The notes under the pieces are model-generated. The model did no database searches. It worked only from the letters and a program-made list of their open reading frames with translations, and had not been told where the DNA came from. From Montifringilla adamsi (lineage: Eukaryota > Chordata > Aves > Passeriformes > Passeridae): DNA of 64,000 nt. This document shows, piece by piece, positions 34,646 to 46,355 of the stretch (within the stretch, counting starts at the first letter, position 1; each line of letters starts with the position of its first letter). Position numbers and translations under genes: made by a program. The stretch is taken from NCBI GenBank assembly GCA_017590115.1, contig JAGGNK010007559.1, positions 4,424,020 through 4,488,019 on the forward strand. The letters run 5' to 3'.

Positions 34646-35925
34646 CCAAAGGGCTCTGGGTTCCTCAGATGGAAACAGAAGGGGTAGTGTTCAGAAGTAT
34701 GACAGGAATGCCCTCCCCTTTTCTATGTGATATTATGGTAACACACTAATCAAATTACACCATAAAATAGCCATAATAAACATTACAGTACCATAAAAAT
34801 AACAATACTAGTACTAAGACATAAAGATAATAATACAGAGTTATTTATAAAGCTGCTCATTACCACGTTGCCAGGCACCTCATACACAAATCAGAGTGCA
34901 TCTCCAACCAAAATTGCTTTGGATACTAGCAGAAGTCCACTGAATTCCAGAGAGACCATGCCCAGGCCATGCCAATCAATGCGGCACTGCTCAGATTACA
35001 GGGAATTTTAGCAGTTTTCACCAGAGAAAGTCCTGGCCACTTACACAACTTCATTGTAGACCTCAGCAATAATAAATTATGATAAAGCATGTTAAAAAAA
35101 AAAAAGGAAATTGAAAGCCTAGCTGAATTGTCTTTTCCTGACTCCAGAGCCTGAACTCCCATAAAACTTCTGAAGCAATATTTTGGGGAAGTGCTCCTCA
35201 TTGCCCTCTCCCTCAAATACACTGAACATAATTTTCCTTCTATTTGTGTTGGTGTGAGATGGCAAGAGTCATTTTATCAGGGATTGAAGAAATCATATGT
35301 CAAAGAATGGGAACAATCCAGGTCACCAATTCCCAGTTTAGGGTTTTTTTCCCCAGTTCCTCTCAGTATGGAGGTTTCCAGGTCAAGCTGGCAGCACCTG
35401 CCCAGGACAAGGAGCACAGGACAGGGTCACCATGCCAGAGGGGGAACTGGGTGCACAGTAACAGGACTCAAGAGCCTGGCCTCATGTTGCATCTGCCAGT
35501 GGCTTAATACAGGCTCTTGGACAAGGCACAGCACAGGCTATTTTAAACCAGCTCTGTCTCTGTGTGCCTTTGAAAGAGGGATTATGAGGACTAATGTTCA
35601 TGGAGTATTTCAGTGATGGACACTAGTACACGAGGTGTGACTTTCCACCAACTCACCACTTCACACTGCTGTGACTCCAGGTGCCTGTGTTTCCTCAGTT
35701 TTAGGCAGAAACCCTATGCTTCTTGGCTGATTATGTTAATTTTTAACAATTAATGAAAGGAATGGCATGGGCTTTTCTAGGAATTGTTACATTATGTATA
35801 GGACACATATTACACTGCCTAAACATCACTAAAGTGGATGGTTAGATACCTGTCACAGGTTCATCTACAGGTGTATCTAGACTAAGATGTTCACCTGCTG
35901 TCTGAGTTGCAAAATAGAAAAATTT
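34646..35925. other. noncoding DNA, nothing recognised
   Basis: Unique-looking sequence. A 141-codon plus-strand frame (35,191-35,616) overlaps an 87-codon frame in another phase. Neither resembles a known protein. Confidence 0.5.
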
Positions 35926-36215
35926 GAACTGAGGTATGAGGAAAAACAGAGTTGTAGAATGGCTTGAGTTGAAATGGTATGATTTAACCAGTTTTAGACA
36001 CTATGGAAGTACCCAAACTGGAAATACAGGTTAGGCACTTCCACTCATTGGCTCTAACCAAAGAAAGGCTGAGATGAGCCCTTCAGTCCCCTTTCAGCTA
36101 TTAAATCTTTTATTTTGGGCCATCACCTCTTGGGGCTGATGGTATAATGCTGTGCTATCATCACTCAGGAAGATCCAATGGTTCCAGTTTTCAATTCTGG
36201 GTCTCAACTAGAACT
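35926..36215 (+). repeat. copy A of a 290-bp direct duplication
   Basis: Copy A (35,926-36,215) matches copy B (38,186-38,475) in the same orientation at a constant offset of 2,260 bp. The central 150 bp (36,011-36,160 against 38,271-38,420) is identical. The left 85 bp differ at about nine positions plus two compensating single-base indels, and the right 55 bp differ at a few positions. The sequence belongs to no repeat family I recognise, has no poly(A) tail or terminal inverted repeats, and looks like a local segmental duplication. Confidence 0.95.
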
Positions 36216-38185
36216 GCAAATTACTGAAGTTGAACTGACTTGGTAATAAAAGTGATTTCAGTACAATAAAATCTCACAAACCTCTCATATGAGGGGCAAA
36301 GTAGGTGGCACCAACATGAACTCTGTGATTCAAAACAGCATAAGCACCAGGGACTAGGAGGAGTCAATTTATCTGGCTACTCCTTAACAGAGTAGAGGAA
36401 GGCCATAAAAACTGAATTACTAATCCCTTTTCCACATGAAGGGAATATGCATTTAAAAAGTTTTAATTTAGTTCACTGGGGAGCAGATCACTGTTTCAAG
36501 AAGTGAGTTTAATTTTTAGGCTTTCTGTCAGGCTACTGCATAAGCAGCTTCTGTCTGTATGTCTCCAAATCTCCCACTGATATAGATTTAATTCTGAACA
36601 TTCCAACAGCCTATGTTTCAGACAGAGGAGGAAAAGAACAAGATTAGCATTAGCTGATCACTCTTTCTATCTCCCCACTGTGAAGAAAAAAGAACTGTGC
36701 AGTAAAAGAGCCAGAAGAACACTTGCCCAGCTTCCATGTGTTTGAAACAACTGGGCTGGCTGCTCCACAAGGAATATGGGGCTGTGACCTCAACAGGCAC
36801 TGCCCTTGTCCTGCCTGAGCAAGGAGAGCAGAGCAGGCCTCAGGCAGCACCAAGCACCCACATCAGGGGAGTCCCTGCTGACAAGGTCGAGTTGAGGAGT
36901 AATGTCAGGGTCAGCTCTGGTGATAGTAACCAGGGCCAGGCGCTGTCCTGCCCATGGCAGCAAGTCCTAGACCAAGCAGAGAGAACAGTCTGCAAGGCAA
37001 GGCTACAGTGTGGGAGCCACAGCCAAAGAGAGCCACAACAGAGCTGCAAAGAGGCACCTCAACATCTTTGACCAAACAAGAGCTCAGAGCCCAGAGCTGA
37101 GCTTAAACAGAGCTCCTGGAGCCATGGGCGTAGCGTGGGGAGGCCGCAGGTGAAGGCAGTCAAGGCCATTAGTGCTCACAGGGCCCTAAAACAAGGAACA
37201 TTTGTCATTTTTTTTTTTTTTTGCTGTGGGAAGAAACAGAAATTAGAGATCAAAGAAAAACAAGATTAGAAGTTTTGTGTTGGTGAAAAAAAGGTATGGT
37301 TTTTTTTCCCTTAAAATTTAGTGATATTTTTCAACTCCACAAGTGGCTACAGAACAGAAAAAAAAACCCCAAAACAACAAAACCTCAAGTTGCTCATAAA
37401 AAACCTCCTGGTATTAAAGTGGTAAGGACTGAATAACCAATTATTCAGAATTAAAAATAAATCACTAACATCACTGAAACTGTATTTTTAAAACAATCTC
37501 TTTCTGAAGTGAGAAAGGAGAATTGTACCAGCTCCTGTGATAAAAGGCATGCTTTGGTCAGTGGCCTCTGAACTTGATGTGGGGCTTCTTGTGTAGCTCC
37601 TGCAAGATTGGGAATTGTCCTGAATTTACAGTTCAGTTCAACTGGTTCCTCAAGAAACTGGTTGAGAATAAGAGAAGAGCATGAAGTGAAGGCATAACAA
37701 GTCCTAAAACAGAGAAATTGTGAATGAAGATAATAAAGCTTCAATGTAAAAACATCAACACACACAGAGTATGAAGAGTGAGAAGATCTGAACCATCCAA
37801 GAACAAATGTTGTGTTTTCCAGTGTGCAAAAGAATTCAAGTAACATTTTCCATCTTGGCTGCTCTGTGAGATACTCAGTCAATATGCAAAGTGATTCAGT
37901 ATCCCAAACATCTGAGAAGAGACATGTTAGTGGAAATCACTAAAAACACGTCACTGCAGAGTCTGCTGCCTCACCACAGCGGGAACCTCACTTTGGGTGT
38001 GGCCTCTGGAGTTCCATGTGCACACTCAGAGCACAAGTTGGAGGTTATCTTGCCTCTTGCAACTATGGAGAATACACAAAACCCCCAGCATGGCTGACTG
38101 AAGCTCCTGCCCAGCTAAATACCATTCCTTTTAGCAAGACCTTGATCCCTCACAAGGCTAGGAAACACTTTATAAGCATATATGA
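36216..38185. other. spacer between duplicate copies
   Basis: 36.74-37.2 kb is GC-richer, with words such as GGAGCCATGGGCGTAGCGTG and AGGCCGCAGGTGAAGGCAG. These remind me faintly of an interspersed songbird repeat, but I cannot support that. A 143-codon minus-strand frame (37,451-37,882) is rich in Phe, Leu, Ser and Cys and looks like noise. A T15 run lies at 37,208-37,222. Confidence 0.45.
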
Positions 38186-38475
38186 GAACTGAGGTGTGAG
38201 GAAAACAGAGTTGTACAATGGCTTGAGTTGGAACACTATGATTTAACCAGTTTTAAGACATTATGAACGTACCCAAACTGGAAATACAGGTTAGGCACTT
38301 CCACTCATTGGCTCTAACCAAAGAAAGGCTGAGATGAGCCCTTCAGTCCCCTTTCAGCTATTAAATCTTTTATTTTGGGCCATCACCTCTTGGGGCTGAT
38401 GGTATAATGCTGTGCTATCACCACTCAGGAAGATCCAATGGTTCTAGTTTTCAATTCTTTGTCTCAACTGGATCT
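38186..38475 (+). repeat. copy B of a 290-bp direct duplication
   Basis: This is the partner of 35,926-36,215. The block of identity covers CCACTCATTGGCTCTAACC and the downstream TTTTATTTTGGGCC segment. Beyond GTCTCAACT both copies diverge at once into unrelated sequence, which marks the right duplication edge. Confidence 0.95.
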
Positions 38476-38539
38476 TAAACTGAGCCCAAACACCACTGTC
38501 CATGGAAAAGCCACCACTCTTCCATCTAAGACACAAGAT

Positions 38540-38717
38540 TTGCCTGGGCAGGCCAGAAGAAAGTGCCAGTTCTCTGTCTGATAAGCCACGGCATCTGGTG
38601 TGTCATGCAAAGGACTGAGAGTCCCCAGGCCTTGCTCCAGCCCGCGGAGGATGCGCTGTGTGAGCCGAAGCTGCACCATCCCTCTTTTTGTTCTCCGTCG
38701 ATTGGCTGATCCTCCCG
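38540..38717 (-). other. weak exon candidate with CpGs
   Basis: On the minus strand a TTGGATTTCAG acceptor-like site precedes CGGGAGGATCAGCC. The following 180 bases contain several CpGs and a reasonably placed start (GGGATGG at about 38,680) opening a 71-codon frame, MVQLRLTQRILRG onward. No canonical GT donor lies at a sensible place, only a GC-type CAG|GCAAAT. It might be a first or second exon of the minus-strand gene whose last exon may be at 33.5 kb, or a chance pattern. Confidence 0.2.
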
Positions 38718-38784
38718 CTGAAATCCAAGGGAGTCTGAAAGCATTTAACAGCCTCTCAAAGATATGTCATGCGATCTAACATTC

Positions 38785-38935
38785 TGAGCACAGAACTGGG
38801 AGCCAGGAACTTTTAATTGTGCCTGTAGGAATTGAAGCCAAATCACTTAACCTCTTTGCTTCTCGGCTTCTCATCCATAAAAAGAAAACTATGCTCATGC
38901 TGCTGGCTGGGGTTTTATGAGAGTTAATTCATAGA
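38785..38935 (+). repeat. MIR SINE
   Basis: The order is CAGAACTGGGAGCCAGGAAC, AATCACTTAACCTCTTTGC, TTCTCATCCATAAAAAGAAA, then GGGGTTTTATGAGAGTTAAT. It follows the MIR consensus (GAGCCAGA, AGTCACTTAACCTCTCTGTG, CTCATCTGTAAAATGGG, GTGAGGATTAAAT). The tRNA-like head is mostly missing. Confidence 0.88.
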
Positions 38936-39126
38936 CCTGTATGGAAAATGACTCCTCCTCTGCTGCAGAAATGCAAACTTTGTGTTGAAAAAAATTAAAA
39001 TATAAGTAATTTCAACAGAAACTAAGAGCAGACAGAAGTTTAACATTTTGTCTGAATTCTTCTCAAGGGAAACACATTTCTTCTGCAGAAGCAGATCTCC
39101 ATTGTGAAAAAGATGTTTCTGGGGTT

Positions 39127-39205
39127 TTTTTTTTAAATTTTTTTGTGTGTGTGATGTTGTTTGGTTTTTGTTTTTTGTTTTGTTTTCTATTTGTTTGTTT
39201 TAATT
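39127..39205. repeat. T-rich low-complexity tract
   Basis: Runs of T interrupted by single G or C, including a short GTGTGTGTG stretch and TTTTG-type words. It borders the CpG island on its left and is the start of the longest frame in the window, which is therefore not trustworthy. Confidence 0.85.
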
Positions 39206-39435
39206 CAATTTGCCACCGCAAAACAGCTTTGGCAAAATATTGGTGGCCAGCCCTACCAACAGTGAGACATAATGCCTTTCCACGGTGCTGCGCTCGCCCA
39301 CGCGCAACGATGCCCACGGACAGCCCCGGGGAGAAACCCCCGAACACGCGGGGCCGGTGCGGCGGGGCCGCTGCGCGAGCACCGGGGACCGGGGCCGGCA
39401 CCGCTAGAGGGCAGCGGCGGAGCGGCCACGGCCCG

Positions 39436-39516
39436 GGGGCTCGGCTCGGCCCGGCTTGGCTCCGCTCGGCCCGGCTCGGCTCGGCTCGGGTTGTTTCGGC
39501 ACGGCACGGCACGGCT
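39436..39516. repeat. GGCTC-type pentamer minisatellite
   Basis: About sixteen imperfect units of (GGCTC)/(GGCCC)/(GGCAC) run through the CpG island, with an interruption GGGTTGTTTC. G and C are unequally distributed around the CG steps, and the array is expected to vary in length. It encodes a repetitive peptide in the 183-codon frame (39,145-39,696), which is a composition artefact. Confidence 0.85.
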
Positions 39517-39820
39517 CAGTCCCGGGCTGCCACGGAGCGCCTCGTCCACGGGCTGTCCGAGGGCTCCGCTGCCGCCGGACACCGCGCGGTGTCGGCGAGT
39601 GGCAGCGAGTCCCGAGCTGCCGGCGCCGCTGCCGCTGCTCTCGCGGTGGCGGTGCGGGCGCAGCGCCTCCTTCCCACCCCCGAGCTCCGCGGATGAAAGC
39701 GCAGCGCTTCGGTCACTGCTGATCTCACTGAAGGAATCGCTACGCTCCCGCTGGCTCCTGGCCGCTTACGCACGCCTATCCCATCGAAGATAACTCGGAG
39801 AGAATTAGCCCGGAGCCGGC

Positions 39821-39826
39821 GTAAGT
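39821..39826 (+). other. consensus splice donor at island edge
   Basis: GTAAGT preceded by GGC. All six intron positions match the consensus. If used, a plus-strand noncoding first exon would end at 39,820, close to the right border of the CpG island. That is where first-exon donors often lie. Confidence 0.45.
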
Positions 39827-40453
39827 GCCGGGATGACTGATGTACTGAGCCGCTGATGTGAATAAGGCATTCACGATCCAGCGTCGAATTAGAAGATGCT
39901 TGGTTACTTGGGAAGAAAAGGAGCAAGATTTGTCTGGTCAGCAGGGAAAGTCTGCTTACTTCCAGGGTGTTTTCTGCCATTCTTCACAGAGTAGCAAAGA
40001 AGACAAAGATTTTGCCTATCTTCCCTAGTATAATCAGTGACTTTTAGCTGATAGTCAAGAGAAAAGAAAAATCAACCCCAAACTATCTGATACTAAGTGC
40101 AGTATTTTATATCCATATATTCACAAATACATATTCAAGTCCAGCGAAGCCAATCAGAGCATGGCGGGCTGTTACAAACTTGGCTGCGCAGTAAAGGGCA
40201 GCCTGGAGCCAGGGCTGCGCACTTTAGGCAAGCAGAGCCTGAGCCCAAGCACAAGGGCCACAGACCTCACCTGGTGGCCGTGCAGTGCCAGTCTCCCAGG
40301 CACTGCCTGGGGAGCTGTAGCAGTGACTGGACTGTGTCTCTGCTGTGGCCCATGTTCTCTCCCGGTGCTGATCCCTAAATTCAGTTAATGAGAATTCAAT
40401 TCATTGTATGCTTCAGCACAGAGCGTGTGACTGACCGTCCTCTGCCTGCTCAG

Positions 40454-40579
40454 GTGGCTCAAGGTTATCCTGCCAAACTAAAGCCAGTAACATCCATTCC
40501 CTCCCTCCCAAAGAAAGGCACTGTGAAACAGATCCTGGAACAGACATGGCCAGACACATGCAAAAAATACTTGACATGA
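40454..40579 (+). other. possible plus-strand terminal exon
   Basis: A pyrimidine-rich acceptor (CCTCTGCCTGCTCAG) ends at 40,453. It is followed by a 41-codon open frame, beginning VAQGYPAKLKPVTSIPSLP and ending CKKYLT, that stops at TGA 40,577-40,579. The frame is Lys- and Pro-rich and looks plausible. It lies about 630 bp downstream of the island donor. I do not recognise the peptide, no CpGs support it, and a chance frame of this length is common. Confidence 0.22.
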
Positions 40580-43500
40580 AATAGGTGGGGTCATGTTCCA
40601 CCAGCCCTGTTGGCCACCACTGGCAAACCCAGCCAGAAGATGACTGGAATGTGGATGTGGTGCACAAGACTGTGGCATGTACACAGTGTGGTGGCTGTCA
40701 CTCCTCCTTGCCACTTCAGGAGCCTGGCACAAGGCAACTACCACTAAGGCTCATTTGAATAATTCCCACATACATTCCAGATGTTGACCACATGGCTTGT
40801 CTTTGTAAGGCTTCAAAATAAGGGGGGAGAAAGGAAAAGGGTGGAATTTTTTTTTTCCTTCAGTGTCCATATTTGTTTTCTACACAGATGTTTGTAGTTG
40901 TACAGAGGAAATAAGCATAAATCACCCCCCCACTTTTTTTTTTTCACTATATGATTCATATTTATGGAACATGCATGGAGCTCAGTGGAGCTGACAGACC
41001 TAAGTCGTGGGCTGTTGTGCCATTTATTGTAGAACATATATACTGGTTTTAGGGACATAAAAATCTTAAAATAACCCCACTGATCAAAAGCACAAACATC
41101 AATGTTGCTGCTCTACTCACCCCTTTTCACACAATGGGCCTGACCCCGGCAGTTTCTCTTCCTGCTGTGTGAACATGGTGTCTCTCCTTCCTGGGGTGGG
41201 ATTGTATCAGGTTTTGGGGCAGCAGGAGCAGCCCTGTGGGGCCAGGAGGAGAGGTATGAGGGCTGGACCCCTTCCCTGTGCACATCTCCTGCTCCAGGAG
41301 GTGAGTCCAAGCTGGATGTGTTGCTGTAGGACTGCACAGCCAGAGCTCGAGGTGAGGTGGGTTTGGGTGGGTGAATGCCTGTTCTCCCAGGAGCTGGGAC
41401 AGGTTTTTAGTGCTGTTGCCAAAGACTGGCTGTTATCAGAGTAAATAAGCTCAGCTCAAATGAAGATGAGCTATGGGCTCCCTTGTTTTGGAGTTTTTTA
41501 TTTTCCTGCCTAATTCAAGATTTTTGTAAGTCAAACATGCAAGCCCAGATGAAAAGTTTAAGACTGTGGAGGGGAAATAATTTCCTTCGAGACTGCAATT
41601 CTGCATCTTAACCTGGAGAGGGTGGAGTGGAATATGACAAGATCACGGAATGTCACCTCCCCAGAAGTTCTGTCTCTTCAACATTTACAGTACAGGAACC
41701 CCCAAATGGTCTTCTCAGTAAGGCACAAATATGATGGCTGTGCATCAGTCTTTCACAGTCCAGCAGTGTCACAAAAATGCTTTGGCCTCGGGAGAAGCAG
41801 CTTTCAGGGGAAATCCTTTTTCTCCACAGCAGTGGCTGAGCCAGTGGCAGCTGACAGAAACAGGGGCAGGGACCTACCTAAGAACAACACTGGAGCCATT
41901 CTCTGGATTCCTCCTGAAGTTGGTAATGTGATTTTTATGCTGAGCTGTAGCTGCTGAGGGCAGAAAATGGATTAGGTAACTGTGCTGTGAAGATGAAGGC
42001 TGGAGGCACTGCACCATTTCAGCCCCTCCACCATGGGCAAGGCAATGCCCAGAGGGCTCACAGTCAATGGCTAGATTGCCACTCTCATTCTTTTAGGGAT
42101 CCACGAGGTTCCAACACTAACAGCAAGCAGCCAACACATGAGCAAGAGCATTTTACTAAAAAAATATATCTGTTTTGTTAAAAGTAGGTGTTGTTGACCA
42201 AGTATAATATGCTGTTGAACAGCTAGAGAAGATTTTAAGCTCTCACCCCATTTCTCTCTGCTACTTAATTTGCTTTGAAAGCAGAAAAGGTTAAGGAGAT
42301 GCTACTGAGACTTGGATTGTGTGTCCTAAGCAGGCTTAGAAAAGCCAATGCCTGTGCTGCTAATGCAGCCCTTCAGTCCTGCTGAGCCCAGCAAATAAGC
42401 TACACCACATCATCCTCATTGTGAGAGTCCTCTTTTGCATAACAACATCAACCACAACTTCTCTCAAGATGTTTTACCAGGGGGAAACTACAAAATACAA
42501 CCAAGATCACAACTTCTGTCAGCACATTAGGAAATAAAGGTCATAACATTGGTGATTTTTAAAATACATGAATCATAGACTCAAGGTCTTTCCATGAATC
42601 ACAACAGAAATATGAAGAGTGAGATCACATATTCGAACAAAAAAAAAAAAAAAAAAAAAGAGGTAAAAAGAGGTATATAAAAGAAGAGGTATATTTTTAG
42701 TTACTGCTGGTTTATATGACGAATAAACTTTAGAAGGTCCCAATGTCTCAATCCAGAACTAACACCTAAAGGCAAAAGGGGTCAGAAAGATTTCCTGTGG
42801 TGCTCAGTGTGGTGTATGGAGCAGCAGGACCACAGGAAGGGGTTGTCAGACAGGTCTTTCTCTAGACTGAGAGCTGTTCTCTCCCTTTTGCCATACATAG
42901 AGCCTGGAGGGATGAAGTCAGGCCTGGAGAACACAACAGTGTCAGCGTTAGGCTGATACATGGGAACAAACCTCTGCTGATAAATGGATGGTACTAAACA
43001 TAGCTCTTCATTCACTCATTGGGGGTTTCTGCCATAACTTGCACTCAGCTGTACCTAAATTAACATAACCAAGCTGCTTAGCCTGGGTTTGAAGCATGTC
43101 TGACAAGAGTTAAAAAAAAAAAAAAATTAAGCATCTTCCACCAAAAGTTTCAGGTATCCTTATTTCTTAAAAGTGTCCTCTGCTAAAGGCTGACTTGTAC
43201 TACTCTCACTCACCATCCAGACTCTGGGATCAACACTGATGTTACTCAATCCAGCACCAATCCCAGCTCAGATCCATGCTCATCACGTAGGGAATATTGT
43301 ACCCTTAGGCACAGCCCCCAACGAGGGGTTGAGTGTTAATCACAGTGTCTTGAAGATAAACCCCAGGCTGCTTGTGACTGACAGACACACCTCTGAGTCA
43401 CTACTCTCATTACTTTCTCTTGCGGGTAGAAAGTTACTGCTGGTTTACACCAGCAGCAAACTACATCTTCCTGCTATGCTGACCTTGCTGTTTTGGGTCC

Positions 43501-46313
43501 TGACCCTTCAAACAGAGCCAACATTCCTTCCTCACTCTACCTGCTGGAATAAGGAAGTCACTTGATGAGTGACTCTTCATCCCATCACACCCAGATCTGA
43601 AGCTGAAGGGTAAATTTTCTGAGTAGCCCAATTCACTGCAATGGAATTATCTGTTGAGTGATGCAATACCCAGTCTGAGGCAGGTTGGCAAAACACAGTT
43701 TATAGCTTGAGATCATGGAATGAGATGACAGGAAAAGCACTTTAGTGTTGCCAGATAGAATGAGGGCCTATCACAAAAATAGTCCTAGGAAGAGTTGGGT
43801 AAAAAAACCCATTGAAGCCTTTGTTTGCAGTTCACATTGGCTATAGAAAGAACTATCAATCATTACATCAATTGAAAATAAGCTTCCTGCTGTCATTCTC
43901 TCCTAAAACAGCTGAAATCCAGAGTAGTTCAGAATGACAGGAATCGTCACTAGATCTGAGATCAGATCTCCATCAGGTACCAGTCTCTTGGTACCTAGGA
44001 TTTAGTCTTATTCAGCCAGGACTGAGAGCAAAAAGACATCTTTCTATGTCACAGAATATCACCACTTTAGCAGATGCCACTGAATCTATTTCCTTCAAAG
44101 TAATGAAGTGAGATTGTTTATGTGAATGTTTTCAAAGAGCTGAACCTGCAAGGTCCTGCTCACAGTTCAGGAAATGGCAGAATATAAATCTGTCCAAATT
44201 AACCAAGCTCCTACAGAATTCAATACTGGAACACAGCGACAGCAGCAACATCTTGTTCTTTTGGTGTAATGACTGTTGATGCTGGGATTTAGAAGGATTA
44301 TGTCGATCCAGGAAAAAGTGGGGAATATTAATATACAAAATTGTTAAATGTCAAATCAAATCCTTTAATAACCTGTGTGTCTGGTTGAGGATGGGAGTGC
44401 TTTCAAAACTAGCTACAAATATTCAAGAAATCCATTTGGCAAGTTCAAACAAATAGCCCAAATCAATTACACACGCAGCATTCTTTAGGGGGCACATTTT
44501 CAGCATAGTCGGTGGAGAATTAAGCCTTCTGCTCCCATTATTCTTAATGGGATTGGCACACCCAATTCCTCATACACATGGTTGTGAGTTTAAAGCCAAC
44601 AGATAAAATAAGACTTTGAAAGAATAAGAACGTTTATATATTGTCTAGTCTTTCCTGTACAGTGTAACGTCTGTGTTTGCTAAGAAATCTCAGTCCATAG
44701 GAGTAGAGCTCCCTGGCCCAACACAGACTCAAAGCTGAAACTGGGATGGCAGAGTGCAGAAATCCTTCTTGACAGCTTTGTGAGAGCTTCAGAGATAAAT
44801 CCAGGCTAGGAAATAAGAACTGTACTTTGTAGGAATTGCTAAATTTTAGCACTTACTCTCAAGCCTTTCCCAAAGAACAAAAAACCTTTTGTCTGAATTC
44901 TCATGCCCAAAAATCAGAGAAGAAGCTAAAAAGGTAAAAATTCCACAGTAATAATTAGTGTACAGTTGCTGTATAAGCTTTAAGTTTCTGAATCAGAGGG
45001 ATTACAAGCCAGTCAACTCATGTTCTAAGTAACTGTCCCAGTTACCACCTTCTTCTCTATTTTGGAATGGGTGGAAGTAGCAGTTCCTTTCACTCTTCAT
45101 TTTTCTCTGATTTTGATCCAAATTTCTTCCTTAATATCAGAGTGTTGAATTAAAATTCAAAATCTCTTATGATAAGCTGGTATTTTTCTGTGGAAAAATA
45201 ATAGGACAGTTGCAATTAGTGCTCATCATTGCCTATTTTTCAAAGCACCAGTGTCACACTCTAAGTCAGGAATCCCTGAAATCTTTCCACTGACTGTAGC
45301 TCACTCTGTGGTTGTGTCCCTTTCCGTGGGCTAAAAACACCTTAAATGTAGATAGAGATCCTTATCATAGCAATGCTTGGGCAAAGTTAAGAATTGAACT
45401 CTCGAAATTTGGTTTTAAAATAAGCAGATTTGGAATGCTCTCATCTGCCCCACTGCAACTACTTGTAAGAAGATGGATTAAATTCTCCTGACCAGAATCT
45501 GGTGACGTTCAGCAACAAAGTCACCAACAGTCACCACAACTCTCGAATACTTCCAGTTGCTGTGTGTTGGACAGCTGCAGTTCTTTACACTAATAGCTGT
45601 GTATTTGTCTAGAGTTTTTCTCTGTAGGTGCACAATTGCTCAAGGGATAAAAAGGAATTGTCTGTTTGTATCTGGAGGCTGGAGCCAGTTCACTTCAAAG
45701 TTAGGTGCTCTACATGCAAAGGACTCCAGAACTGCTCTGTGAATTTGGTGCAAGAGCCCTTCCAATTCCAACAAGTAAGTTTTGCTCCTGATATTCTGGC
45801 TATCTCTCCTCTGCTGTGTTTCCATGGATTTAGTTTACAACTGAATTCAGCCTCTGAATTACACATCCGTTTAGTCCAGTGGACACTACGAGAGCACTGG
45901 AAAACCTAAGTACTATTTCTGGCTTTAGAGTTTACTTGCTCTGTGCTGCTGTATTCCTTACTCCCTCCTCTTTCTTCCTTAGATGTGGTCTTCAGCAAAG
46001 ATTCTCATTTTTCTGTAGCCAGGTGGGTGACATTGCTCCTGGTTTTCCCTGGTGTTAACCAGCAGCAGACTGGGCCTTGACAAAAAATGCTGTACGTAAA
46101 CAGGAGTTACTGAAACAGCAATGACTCCTTTCTGATGCATGAAGTATCATACTGTTCTGGAGCTCATAATGATGGAAGGCAAGGCTAAAACAAGGATATC
46201 TTGGATATGGATCCAGAAGCACATCCAGAAATTACTTAAATTCCATGAACCCTTGTACTTTGGTTCTGACTCAGAATGTTTAAGAACAGGGTGTAAAACT
46301 AAGAACTGGTTCT
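40580..46313. other. noncoding DNA, nothing recognised
   Basis: Mainly AT-rich, with a GC-richer patch at 41.15-41.45 kb. It contains homopolymer A runs (42,639-42,659 and 43,112-43,126) and short frames only. Near 43,590-43,640 a few words (CAATTCACTGCAATGGAATTA) recall the palindromic repeat family, but too weakly to call. Confidence 0.5.
42639..42659. repeat. A21 homopolymer
   Basis: An uninterrupted run of 21 A, followed by AGAGGTA words repeated at irregular spacing (42,660-42,695). No retroelement body was recognised upstream. Confidence 0.9.
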
Positions 46314-46355
46314 ACAGCTGGCGTAAATTGGCATAAACCCATTCACTTCAATCTA
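46314..46355. repeat. fragment of the palindromic ancient repeat family
   Basis: CAGCTGGCGTAAATTGGCAT followed by AACCCATTCACTTCAATCT. The left half matches the AGCTGGTGTAAATTGGCAT theme and the second half matches a CATTGACTTCAATG theme. The right arm is not recognisable. Confidence 0.45.

Larger units (their letters stand above)
39281..39835. promoter_or_regulatory. CpG island, likely promoter
   Basis: CpG frequency and G+C rise abruptly at about 39,281 and fall back after about 39,835. CGCG, GCGGCG and CCGG words are dense. This is the only strong CpG island in 64 kb, and such islands usually mark a transcription start. No TATA box is obvious, as is common for CpG-island promoters. On the plus strand a consensus donor (GGC|GTAAGT) sits at 39,821. 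On the minus strand there are also donor-like sites (GC|GTAAGC near 39,770 and CA|GTGAGA near 39,727), so the promoter could be bidirectional. The transcript is unidentified. Confidence 0.75.

Noticed and set aside
39145..39696. 183-codon plus-strand open frame, the longest in the window
   Set aside because: It starts in a T-rich low-complexity tract and runs through the CpG island and GGCTC array, where stop codons are rare. The peptide is repetitive (Gly-Ser-Ala-Arg-Leu type) and overlapping frames on both strands are also open.
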